A stretch of 15,259 bases of DNA. Source: Oscillospiraceae bacterium. GTDB lineage: Bacteria > Bacillota > Clostridia > Oscillospirales > UBA929. The notes under the pieces were generated by a model that was not told the origin of the DNA, ran no database searches, and saw only the letters and a program-made list of their open reading frames with translations. Below, piece after piece: positions 1 to 5,427 of this stretch (positions within the stretch are counted from its first letter, which is position 1; every line of letters starts with the position of its first letter). Position numbers and translations under genes: made by a program. The stretch covers positions 1 to 15,259 of the forward strand of contig WRLW01000010.1 of the NCBI GenBank assembly GCA_009777435.1, in the 5' to 3' direction.

Positions 1-1
1 G

Positions 2-427
2 CGCGGAGCCGGAGGCACTTCTGATCTCGTCAGTAACCATAAATCAGGTAATGGCGGTAATGCCGGCTACGGAGGCTTAGGCGGCCAGACACACTCAGCC
101 AACCACGGCGGCGGAGGCGGCGGAGGCGCGGGCGGCGGCTATGGAGCCGGTGGCGGCGGCGGCGGTCTGGCAGGGAACGGCGGCGAAGGCACTACGGGCG
201 GCTGCGGCGGCGAAGGCGGCTACTTGATCGACGGCACAAAAGCGGGCGCCGGAGGCTGCGGCGGTAACGGAGCGACCCTCAGTTTACCTCAAACCACCGG
301 TTCCGCCGGCGCTGCGCCGGGCGGCCTTGCCGGAGGAAACGGAGGAGCCGCCGGCAAGAACGGAACCGACGGCCAAAGTACCGGACAAGGAGCGGGCCTT
401 GTGCTCGTGTCCTGGAACATAAATTAA
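2..427 (+). CDS. Glycine-rich phage tail adhesin/fibre protein, C-terminal part only
   Basis: The frame is open from the first bases of the window to a TAA at 425-427, giving about 141 residues; the true start lies upstream. Roughly two residues in five are glycine, in runs such as GGGGGGG and repeated GGNGG or GGxG units mixed with Ala, Asn and Ser. The protein ends in a hydrophobic strand-like tail, LVLVSWNIN. Glycine-rich C-termini of this kind are known in phage tail tip and receptor-binding proteins, where polyglycine-II helices pack into a sandwich that presents variable loops. That structure is inference here. The next gene starts 15 nt downstream. The role as a host-recognition adhesin rests on composition and on the tail genes that follow, not on a recognised catalytic motif. 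Confidence 0.65.
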   Translation, partial: RGAGGTSDLVSNHKSGNGGNAGYGGLGGQTHSANHGGGGGGGAGGGYGAGGGGGGLAGNGGEGTTGGCGGEGGYLIDGTKAGAGGCGGNGATLSLPQTTGSAGAAPGGLAGGNGGAAGKNGTDGQSTGQGAGLVLVSWNIN

Positions 428-442
428 GGGGGTAACCGCGAT

Positions 443-835
443 ATGGATAGCATTACAAGCGTTAAAAACTACGCGCTGCTGACCTCGGAGGGCATCATCG
501 AGAATATCATCGTCGCGGAGCCGGGTGAGCCTATCATAGCGGATCTCAACGCAATAGAAGTGCCCGACATGCCGGACGGCGGAGGTTATATGATAGGCGA
601 CGCGTATATCGACGGGCAGTTTGTGCGTATGTCTAACGCGCCGCCGCCTGCCGACCTGCGCAGACAGGCGTATGAAACACTGCCGATTATCCCGTGGGCG
701 GATGACCTTATAACCGTGGACGCGGCGAACGGCCTGTGGGTCAGTTATGCCGCCGAGGACAGCCCCGTAGCCGAAACACTCACCGCCTTGATAATCGAGG
801 CCAAGCAAAAAATCCGGGATATGTATACCGACTAA
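443..835 (+). CDS. Small phage tail-associated protein (tail fibre accessory/assembly-like)
   Basis: This 130-residue protein starts at ATG 443 behind a good ribosome site (AAGGGGGT, 426-433). The N-terminal 50 residues follow a pattern common in small proteins encoded next to phage tail fibres: a short strand NYALLTSEGIIENIIVAE, an acidic stretch, then GYMIGDAYIDGQFV, resembling the 'IENGIVVNVI...IGWxYDGxxF' fold. Residues 60-130 contain a Pro-rich linker (NAPPPADLRRQAYETL) and a helix ending in QKIRDMYTD. There is no signal peptide, membrane segment or catalytic motif. It lies between the adhesin and the S74 fibre, so an accessory, assembly or baseplate role is likely but not proven. Confidence 0.65.
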   Translation: MDSITSVKNYALLTSEGIIENIIVAEPGEPIIADLNAIEVPDMPDGGGYMIGDAYIDGQFVRMSNAPPPADLRRQAYETLPIIPWADDLITVDAANGLWVSYAAEDSPVAETLTALIIEAKQKIRDMYTD

Positions 836-871
836 GGCGCGCCGCTATCTCATGAAAGGGTGGATCATTTA

Positions 872-2125
872 ATGGCCGAGATAAACTATACGGAGAGGGT
901 CAAGGCCGACGGCGGCGGTTACGATACGCTGTACCCGAAAACGACGGCCGGTCAGGTCATCGGCCTAAAGGAAGCCGCCGCTCCCGCGGCCGTGACACAG
1001 GCCGAAGCGGAAAACGGAACAGGCGCGGAGGTTCGCGGCTGGTCGCCTCAGCGGGTGGCGCAAGCGGTACGCGCCTGTGCTCTCGCGGCATTGTCCGTTA
1101 CGGCCAACGCGGCAATAACGGCGACCGATACCGTACTGGGCGCGCTGGGTAAGCTGCAAGCGCAGATCACGGCCCTCAAGACGTCAATCGACCCGGGCGC
1201 TTATCAGAGCAGCTGCGTTAAGCTCGGATTTAACGCGGGTAAGACGAGTGATATTCTGCAGCATCAAGGGGATCATACTTGGGGTGTTGTCATTGGAGCC
1301 GAAGCGGGACGCAACAATACTCTTGGCGGCACAGGCGCTTGCAGTGTTTTGGTTGGCATGGGGGCGGGCAACGGGTGCTCCGCTCAATATTGTGTCGCCA
1401 TTGGCATGTATGCTTTAGGTATGAGCGGCGAAAACTATATAAATAATGTCGTCGCCGTTGGATACAACGCGGGGAAAGGTTTGGGGCCGGGCAATGCCGG
1501 CAGTGTATACATAGGCAATGGCGCGGGAATGAAAACCCAAGGGAATCAAAATACCTTTGTGGGCAGTAAATCTAATGGCGGCTTGGACTACCAAAACGCG
1601 GCTGCCAAAAACTGTATCAATTGTTCTGCCTTGGGCTACGGAGCGGAAAATATCATTTCAGGCAATAACCAAATCCAGCTCGGCAACAGCGCGACGACCA
1701 CATACACATACGGCGCGGTTCAAAACCGTTCCGACCGCCGCGACAAAACAGATATCCGGGACACCGAACTCGGGCTTGAATTCATCAACGACCTTTGCCC
1801 CGTCGATTTCCGCTGGGATTTACGCGAGGACTACCACGACGCAGGTTACGACGAGGAAACGGGCGAACCGTACGACATACAGGGCGTACCCGACGGCTCG
1901 CGCAAACGCGGCCGCTACCATCACGGTTTGATCGCGCAGGACGTAAAGGCAACGCTTGATAAGCTGGGCGTTGACTTCGGCGGGTATCAAGACCATTCCG
2001 TGAACGGCGGCTTGGATAGAATGACTATCGGCTACACGGAGCTGATAGGCCCTATGATAAAGGCGATACAGGAGCTTTCCGAGAAGGTTGACAGATTGGA
2101 GGGGCGGCTAAATGCCGATAATTGA
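872..2125 (+). CDS. Phage tail fibre with YadA-like head repeats and C-terminal S74 self-cleaving chaperone
   Basis: The protein has 417 residues from ATG 872. A GTG at 860 is also in frame, but it sits inside the ribosome site (AAAGGGTGG, 855-863), so 872 is preferred. Residues 1-110 are a fibre shaft or attachment region with the motifs LYPKTTAGQVIGL and EVRGWSPQRVAQAV, typical of tail fibre N-termini. About residues 135-280 carry repeated VxIGxxAG / VAVGYNAG / VYIGNGAG units like the left-handed beta-roll of YadA heads. The C-terminus is an intramolecular chaperone domain (peptidase S74): SDRRDK at 287-292 gives the Ser287/Lys292 pair expected for autocleavage, followed by GLIAQDVK near 354 and a terminal coiled coil. 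By family behaviour the domain trimerises the fibre and cuts itself off before Ser287, releasing about 131 residues. The next gene overlaps by 14 nt. Confidence 0.85.
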   Translation: MAEINYTERVKADGGGYDTLYPKTTAGQVIGLKEAAAPAAVTQAEAENGTGAEVRGWSPQRVAQAVRACALAALSVTANAAITATDTVLGALGKLQAQITALKTSIDPGAYQSSCVKLGFNAGKTSDILQHQGDHTWGVVIGAEAGRNNTLGGTGACSVLVGMGAGNGCSAQYCVAIGMYALGMSGENYINNVVAVGYNAGKGLGPGNAGSVYIGNGAGMKTQGNQNTFVGSKSNGGLDYQNAAAKNCINCSALGYGAENIISGNNQIQLGNSATTTYTYGAVQNRSDRRDKTDIRDTELGLEFINDLCPVDFRWDLREDYHDAGYDEETGEPYDIQGVPDGSRKRGRYHHGLIAQDVKATLDKLGVDFGGYQDHSVNGGLDRMTIGYTELIGPMIKAIQELSEKVDRLEGRLNADN

Positions 2126-2852
2126 CAAAGAGCAGCGTTATGCGCAAAGGGTAGGCAGGGTGCGCCGTCATACCCGCGAGGGTAAAAAATCCCGCGCCAT
2201 AATGACATTCGACGGTTCGGAGGCGGAGTCCGCGCCCGACATCTGGGATCATGGCAGAAAGTACAAGAAGGGCGATAAAGTCTGGCACATGAAAACGGAC
2301 TTCCTCAGATGGATTGACCATATTGTAAGCATAACCGTAGCCGACGGCGCGTTATGCGTCGCGGAACGCGAAGCGCAATGGGGCAGCCTTGATTTTCCAT
2401 ACCGTAAAATCGGTATGCTGCCGGGGCATATCTATACCGTGTCCGTGGACTACTCGCCTACGGGCAGCCAGTATCATGACCGCAATGAGGATAAAATGTT
2501 CTGGCAGCGGCTGCAAATAGCTTGCGGTAAGGCGTGGGAATGGCGTTTCAATTACGACGATTTATACGTAGATACATATTCGTCGGGTCTGACGCCGCCC
2601 GGCCAATGGGAGACGGTTACATTTGACCTTGACTTCCGCGGCATGGAGAAGATACCCGGCGTCATGCGTATTCAGGAACTGAGGGAGCCGCTGGAACCGC
2701 AGCCGTTCTACCTGAAAAACATACGGATTACGGAAAACGGGGCGGAGGTTTACGTCAACACATTTGAGTTTGGCACATACGTCGCCGCACGCTCCAGCAC
2801 AGGCGAGAACCCATTTGAATCCACGGCATGGACGAAAACGTCCGATGCTTAA
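2112..2852 (+). CDS. Phage tail-region protein, probable beta-sandwich (carbohydrate-binding-like), function unknown
   Basis: The protein has 246 residues, with its ATG at 2112 inside the end of the fibre gene and a ribosome site (GGAGGGG, about 2097-2103). The 14-nt overlap suggests coupled translation with the fibre. The N-terminal 40 residues are basic (KEQRYAQRVGRVRRHTREGKKSR). The middle is rich in aromatic residues and alternating strands (YRKIGMLPGHIYTVSVDYSP, then WETVTFDLDFRG, then PFYLKNIRITENGAEVYV). That layout resembles jelly-roll carbohydrate-binding modules, where a strand pair of the type 'FYLKNIRITE' closes the sandwich. I recognise no named family. Its position beside the fibre suggests a glycan-binding or fibre-capping part. 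It could instead be unrelated morphogenetic cargo. Confidence 0.7.
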   Translation: MPIIDKEQRYAQRVGRVRRHTREGKKSRAIMTFDGSEAESAPDIWDHGRKYKKGDKVWHMKTDFLRWIDHIVSITVADGALCVAEREAQWGSLDFPYRKIGMLPGHIYTVSVDYSPTGSQYHDRNEDKMFWQRLQIACGKAWEWRFNYDDLYVDTYSSGLTPPGQWETVTFDLDFRGMEKIPGVMRIQELREPLEPQPFYLKNIRITENGAEVYVNTFEFGTYVAARSSTGENPFESTAWTKTSDA

Positions 2853-2878
2853 AAACGAACCACTACCAGCATAGACCG

Positions 2879-2910
2879 CCGCCCAACACGAGATTGGGCG
2901 GTATTGTTTT
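2879..2910 (+). terminator. Intrinsic terminator between tail and lysis genes
   Basis: An 8-bp perfect stem, CCGCCCAA (2879-2886) with TTGGGCGG (2894-2901), closes a 7-nt loop, extends by one G-U pair, and is followed by TATTGTTTT. It separates the tail genes from the holin. The T-tract is interrupted, so termination may be partial and allow read-through into lysis genes. Confidence 0.7.
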
Positions 2911-2926
2911 ACAGGGAGGGATTTAA

Positions 2927-3358
2927 TTGAAAGAGGGAATCTTGGCCGGTATCGGCGTCGCCGGCGGGCTGGTCGCTTCAGCGTTCGGCGGCTGGGACTC
3001 CGGCCTTGCCGCCATGATTATTTTTATGAGCGTCGATTTCTTTACGGGCCTGATCGTGGCCGGCGTTTTCCATAAAAGCAAGAAGAGCGCCAACGGCTTG
3101 TTGGAGAGCGCCGCCGGCTGGAAGGGTTTTATCAAAAAAGGCATGTGCCTGTTATTTGTGCTGATCGGCAATCAGCTTGACGTCGTTATCGGTACGGCCT
3201 TCGTGCGCAACGCCGTCATAATAGCGTTCATCTCAAACGAGGTCATCAGCATAGTCGAAAACGCCGGCTTGATGGGTATACCGGTGCCGGCGGTAATTAC
3301 CAAAGCGATAGATATTCTCAACAAACGAGCGAGCGACGAAGGAGGTGAACACAAATAA
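2927..3358 (+). CDS. Phage holin (TcdE/phi-holin 4 family-like)
   Basis: This 143-residue membrane protein starts at TTG 2927, supported by a ribosome site AGGGAGGG (2913-2920) 6 nt upstream. Four hydrophobic segments are visible at about residues 4-20, 26-47, 69-88 and 90-110. The SVDFFTGLIVAG motif and a basic HKSKKSANG loop after the second segment match the toxin-secretion/phage-lysis holin family found in Firmicutes phages. The C-terminal tail is charged (NKRASDEGGEHK), as expected for a cytoplasmic regulatory tail. It would form membrane lesions that let the endolysin reach the wall. Its stop TAA shares one base with the start of the endolysin, so the two form one lysis unit. Family assignment is confident; the exact subtype is not. 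Confidence 0.88.
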   Translation: MKEGILAGIGVAGGLVASAFGGWDSGLAAMIIFMSVDFFTGLIVAGVFHKSKKSANGLLESAAGWKGFIKKGMCLLFVLIGNQLDVVIGTAFVRNAVIIAFISNEVISIVENAGLMGIPVPAVITKAIDILNKRASDEGGEHK

Positions 3359-4173
3359 TGACGAACATTGAATTTGCGGCAAAAGCGATAGATATAGCCA
3401 ACGATTATAAAACAGTTTACGCGCAGGGCTGCTGGGGCTGGCCGTGGACTGCGGCGGCCCTCGACCGCAAGGTCAACAGGGACAAAACGCCGTGGTTTAC
3501 GCCCGCCAACATCGCCAAGGTTAAGCCGTTGGTTGATAAAGGCTATTTCGCTTTCGATTGCGTCAACCTAATAAAAGGCATCCTGTGGGGCTGGACGGGC
3601 AACGCAAACCATCAATACGGCGGCGCGGGCTATGGCGTTAACGGCGTGCCTGACGTCAACGCGAACGGCTTTATTACAAAATGTCTGAACGTGACCACGG
3701 ATTTTTCGGACATCGAGGTTGGTAATTGCGTATGGGTGTCCGAGCATGTCGGGGTATACGTCGGCGACGGTAAGGTGGTGGAATGTACGGCCTCGTGGTC
3801 GCGCGACGTACAGATCACCGCGCTCAAAAACAAGGGCGCCATACCCGGCCTGAACGCCCGGCTATGGATAAAGCACGGCCGGATTCCGTACATAACCTAT
3901 GGGACAAGCCCCGCCGTGACCGCGCCGGCAAAAATCACAGCACCCGGAGCGATGCCTGTACTCAAGAAAGGCGCGCGGGGCGAGGACGTAAAGACGCTGC
4001 AACGAGCCTTGACAAAGGCCGGGTTTATTTTGGACATCGACGGCTCGTTCGGCCCACTCACCGATAGGAGCGTGCGGCTTTTCCAGCGCACCAAGGATCT
4101 GGCGGTCGATGGCAGCGTCGGCCCGAAAACGTGGAACGCCTTGGGCTATTATATGAGGGAGGTATCATTGTGA
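3358..4173 (+). CDS. Endolysin: NlpC/P60-like peptidase plus peptidoglycan-binding domain
   Basis: The protein has 271 residues, with ATG at 3358 sharing a base with the holin stop. A near-perfect ribosome site, GGAGGTGA (3341-3348), lies within the end of the holin. The N-terminal catalytic domain (about 1-180) shows FDCVNLIKG with Cys68, then HVGVYVGDGKVVECT with His130 and Glu142. This is the Cys-His-polar arrangement of NlpC/P60-type cell-wall peptidases or amidases. A Pro/Ala linker (about 181-199) leads to a peptidoglycan-binding-1 domain (200-263) with the hallmark pattern GARGEDVKTLQRAL, DGSFGPLTDRSVRLFQ and DGSVGPKTWNAL. There is no signal peptide, consistent with export through the holin. 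The exact bond cut cannot be told from sequence. A 4-nt GTGA overlap couples it to the next small gene. Confidence 0.9.
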   Translation: MTNIEFAAKAIDIANDYKTVYAQGCWGWPWTAAALDRKVNRDKTPWFTPANIAKVKPLVDKGYFAFDCVNLIKGILWGWTGNANHQYGGAGYGVNGVPDVNANGFITKCLNVTTDFSDIEVGNCVWVSEHVGVYVGDGKVVECTASWSRDVQITALKNKGAIPGLNARLWIKHGRIPYITYGTSPAVTAPAKITAPGAMPVLKKGARGEDVKTLQRALTKAGFILDIDGSFGPLTDRSVRLFQRTKDLAVDGSVGPKTWNALGYYMREVSL

Positions 4174-4364
4174 AAGACTGCAAAACATGCAGACACGCGA
4201 CAACAGTGTATAAGCTCGACAAAGAGAACAGGTTTTCGGCGTCATATTCGCCGCTCGGATGGGTATACTGCGCCGCCCCGCGCTACAACGGCAGGGCCTA
4301 CTTCTGCAGAGACACCCGCGCGAATTGCGGCGAGCATGAGCCGAAGGGCCGGAGCGCTACATAA
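4170..4364 (+). CDS. Small Cys-rich protein, possibly zinc-binding, at end of lysis operon
   Basis: The protein has 64 residues if it starts at GTG 4170, which overlaps the endolysin TGA by 4 nt and has a ribosome site GGGAGG (4157-4162). An ATG at 4131 is in frame but has no comparable ribosome site and overlaps the endolysin further. The sequence starts VKDCKTCRH, with a CxxC pair at residues 4 and 7, followed by spaced single cysteines in GWVYCAAP, AYFCRD and ANCGEH. The spacing suggests a small metal-binding knuckle. Proteins of this size and pattern are common, uncharacterised phage genes. It is cotranscribed with holin and endolysin. A role in lysis is possible but only by position. Confidence 0.7.
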   Translation: MKDCKTCRHATTVYKLDKENRFSASYSPLGWVYCAAPRYNGRAYFCRDTRANCGEHEPKGRSAT

Positions 4365-4399
4365 TAACCGGCCTTGGTAATACATGATGAACAATTGAT

Positions 4400-4449
4400 A
4401 AAAGTCCCCTGTCTGTACAAATTTTTATGTGCAGACAGGGGACTTTTTT
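4400..4449 (+). terminator. Strong intrinsic terminator ending the phage late operon
   Basis: A perfect 16-bp stem pairs AAAAGTCCCCTGTCTG (4400-4415) with its complement at 4432-4447. The stem extends inward by a G-U pair and three more pairs to a loop of about 8 nt, and a T6 run ends at 4449. A T-tract on one side and A-run on the other make it potentially bidirectional. It insulates the lysis genes from the XRE gene downstream. Confidence 0.92.
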
Positions 4450-4487
4450 ATTTTGAAGAAAGAATTATAAAACTGCATAACGAGAAA

Positions 4488-4496
4488 TGTGATAAT
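4488..4496 (+). promoter_or_regulatory. Possible extended -10 promoter for the XRE gene
   Basis: TGTGATAAT fits the extended -10 form TG-N-TATAAT with one mismatch, but there is no good -35 box 17 nt upstream. It lies after the strong terminator and before the ribosome site of the XRE gene, which otherwise would have no promoter. Confidence 0.35.
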
Positions 4497-4558
4497 CTCA
4501 CAAAATGCCCCGCGATTTTACAATTCGTGATAGATTGTGTTGTAAAGGAGCAATTGTT

Positions 4559-4807
4559 ATGGCGATTCGTATTCTCCTGTCCACACGCCTCGGCGAAAGG
4601 CGTTGGACACAGGCAGATCTCTCCCGCGCAACAGGCATACGCCCCTCGACCATCGGCGAACTGTACAATGAACTTGTCGAACGTATCAACCTCGACCATA
4701 TAGATCTGATATGCGAGGCGCTTGGGTGCGATATACCCGATCTTCTGAAGCGCGTGGAAAACGAGCAGCCCCGCGTGAAGCCTAAAAACGGAACCCCCAT
4801 AACATAA
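4559..4807 (+). CDS. XRE/Cro-CI family small HTH regulator
   Basis: The protein has 82 residues from ATG 4559, chosen because AAAGGAG (4544-4550) lies 8 nt upstream; an upstream in-frame ATG at 4505 lacks such a site. It is essentially a lone Cro/CI-type helix-turn-helix. The recognition region is RRWTQADLSRATGIRPSTIGELYN, followed by a helix NLDHIDLICEALGCDIPDLLKRVE. This is the compact YozG-like layout, with a charged C-terminal tail and no sensor or protease domain. It probably binds DNA as a dimer and may regulate prophage or adjacent promoters. A consensus promoter with an inverted repeat in its spacer lies 74 bp downstream (4881-4909) and is a plausible target. The gene has its own terminator. 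Confidence 0.85.
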   Translation: MAIRILLSTRLGERRWTQADLSRATGIRPSTIGELYNELVERINLDHIDLICEALGCDIPDLLKRVENEQPRVKPKNGTPIT

Positions 4808-4833
4808 TACCTACATGGGTCAAATCGTGGGGC

Positions 4834-4868
4834 AAAACGGCGGCGTCTGAAGGGGCGGCGCCGTTTTT
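4834..4868 (+). terminator. Intrinsic terminator after the XRE gene
   Basis: The stem AAAACGGCG (4834-4842) pairs with CGCCGTTTT (4859-4867) around a 16-nt loop, followed by a T5 run (4864-4868). It ends 61 nt after the stop of the XRE gene. Confidence 0.8.
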
Positions 4869-4880
4869 AGGACATGCCCC

Positions 4881-4909
4881 TTGACATACGCATTGTGTAT
4901 GCGCATAAT
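4881..4909 (+). promoter_or_regulatory. Near-consensus sigma-A promoter with inverted repeat in its spacer
   Basis: TTGACA (4881-4886), a 17-nt spacer and CATAAT (4904-4909) make a near-perfect housekeeping promoter. The spacer holds CGCAT-N5-ATGCG (4889-4893 / 4899-4903), and the palindrome TATGCGCATA overlaps its end and the -10. That is where a repressor such as the adjacent XRE protein could bind. No recognised gene follows: the transcript would cover a 25-codon ORF and the tRNA remnant. Confidence 0.7.
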
Positions 4910-4936
4910 AGTAAAATAGGGTGGGAGATGCTGAGG

Positions 4937-5014
4937 ATGACGGTCAAGGGGAATATCGACCATTGCTACCTTCAGGAAGCCGTACATCCATTATACATCC
5001 AAAAACACAGGTAG
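4937..5014 (+). CDS. 25-codon micro-ORF downstream of an orphan promoter
   Basis: The ATG at 4937 has GGGAG (4923-4927) 9 nt upstream and lies just after the consensus promoter at 4881-4909. The product would be MTVKGNIDHCYLQEAVHPLY plus five residues, ending at TAG 5012-5014. I recognise no family. It may be a real micropeptide, the stub of a gene broken when the element inserted, or chance. The rest of the stretch to 5125 shows no coding signal. Confidence 0.25.
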   Translation: MTVKGNIDHCYLQEAVHPLYIQKHR

Positions 5015-5124
5015 ATAATGAATATGCTGTCGAGGGCTAAATCTATTAAAGGCATCAACACCTTATGTGGAACGGGTTTTAAGGCGTATGCATTGAGCGG
5101 CAAGGGTTGTATAATATAACAGCC

Positions 5125-5176
5125 CATACGTTTGGGGAGCATGGGGCCGCGGGTTCGAGCCCCGCCACTCCGACCA
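5125..5176 (+). pseudogene. 3' half of a tRNA-Pro(UGG)-like gene, probable prophage attachment remnant
   Basis: The T arm is perfect: GCGGG (5149-5153), loop TTCGAGC (5154-5160), CCCGC (5161-5165). It is followed by the acceptor 3' strand CACTCCG (5166-5172), discriminator A and CCA (5174-5176). A TTTGGGG anticodon loop (5131-5137) puts TGG at 5133-5135. The implied acceptor 5' strand, CGGAGTG, fits bacterial tRNA-Pro. No matching 5' acceptor, D loop or sound anticodon stem precedes it; the stem from 5125 has mismatches and an oversized loop. It is therefore a 3' fragment, as left at one end when a phage integrates into a tRNA 3' end. The intact tRNA would be at the other end of the prophage. 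Amino-acid identity is inferred from the anticodon and acceptor. Confidence 0.72.
5163..5176 (+). repeat. Direct repeat copy 1 (tRNA 3' end), putative att core
   Basis: CGCCACTCCGACCA is the tRNA 3' terminus including CCA. The same 14 bases recur exactly at 7251-7264; bases on both sides differ. The two copies bracket the ATPase and DUF4276-like genes. Confidence 0.75.
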
Positions 5177-5185
5177 GCGCGAAAG

Positions 5186-5217
5186 CCGTCGAATCTTGAA
5201 GGTTCGACGGTTCTTTT
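5186..5217 (+). terminator. Intrinsic terminator immediately after the tRNA fragment
   Basis: The stem CCGTCGAA (5186-5193) pairs with TTCGACGG (5203-5210), extended by a G-U and an A-T pair, with a 9-nt loop and a TTCTTTT tract. It lies 10 nt past the CCA, where a tRNA gene terminator would be. Confidence 0.8.
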
Positions 5218-5244
5218 CATTGGTATCACTGGATTTTATTTTTG

Positions 5245-5295
5245 AAAGTCCTATAATTACACTCGGGACTCGTTAAGACCTTATAGGATTTTTTT
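5245..5295 (+). terminator. Second inverted repeat with T-tract, likely terminator
   Basis: AAAGTCCTATAA (5245-5256) pairs with TTATAGGATTTT (5281-5292) with one G-U pair, around a 24-nt loop, and is followed by more T residues. The large loop makes it weaker than its neighbours. It isolates the downstream promoter from upstream transcription. Confidence 0.5.
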
Positions 5296-5346
5296 GATTG
5301 CCTTTTTTAGTGCATGCGTTTGTTCTCTCCGGTGTAATTTTACCTA

Positions 5347-5375
5347 TTGCCACAAAGACAAATATAGGGTATACT
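5347..5375 (+). promoter_or_regulatory. Promoter of the ATPase/DUF4276-like operon
   Basis: TTGCCA (5347-5352), a 17-nt spacer and TATACT (5370-5375) form a good sigma-A promoter, 52 nt upstream of the ATPase start. The cargo pair therefore appears to be expressed independently of the prophage. Confidence 0.72.
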
Positions 5376-5427
5376 GTATGTGGCTCATGAGTTTCTTGGC
5401 TACTGCCATAAGTGATAGAGGTGTGTA

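Larger units (their letters stand above)
1..5176 (+). mobile_element. Right end of a prophage (tail fibre, lysis cassette, repressor, att remnant), left end outside window
   Basis: The order is tail adhesin, small tail protein, S74 tail fibre, accessory tail protein, holin, endolysin, small Cys-rich protein, XRE regulator, then a tRNA 3' fragment. This is the usual order at the late-gene end of a Firmicutes siphovirus or myovirus prophage, with the lysis cassette next to an attachment site. All genes are co-oriented and tightly spaced. No integrase, terminase or capsid gene is visible, so these must lie to the left or be absent. The right boundary is inferred from the tRNA-Pro-like fragment ending at 5176. 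A second copy of its last 14 bp at 7251-7264 means the true boundary could be there instead. Confidence 0.8.

Noticed and set aside
2..427. GGC/GGA-rich segment considered as a CRISPR array, tandem DNA repeat or PE-PGRS-like gene
   Set aside because: There are no regular repeat-spacer units. The repetition comes from glycine codons in one open frame, and the neighbours are phage tail genes.
284..808. 174-codon open frame on the - strand opposite the tail genes
   Set aside because: It overlaps the glycine-rich end and the 130-residue gene, both of which have better protein patterns and, for the latter, a ribosome site. The - strand product has a shadow-like composition and no recognised motif.
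3302..3395. 14-bp direct repeat AAAGCGATAGATAT in the holin end and the endolysin start
   Set aside because: Both copies are coding (KAIDI in each protein) and adjacent genes could share this by chance or minor duplication. No structure supports a regulatory or recombination role.
4374..4703. 109-codon + strand frame spanning the strong terminator
   Set aside because: It reads straight through the terminator hairpin and then overlaps the XRE gene in another frame. It has no ribosome site.
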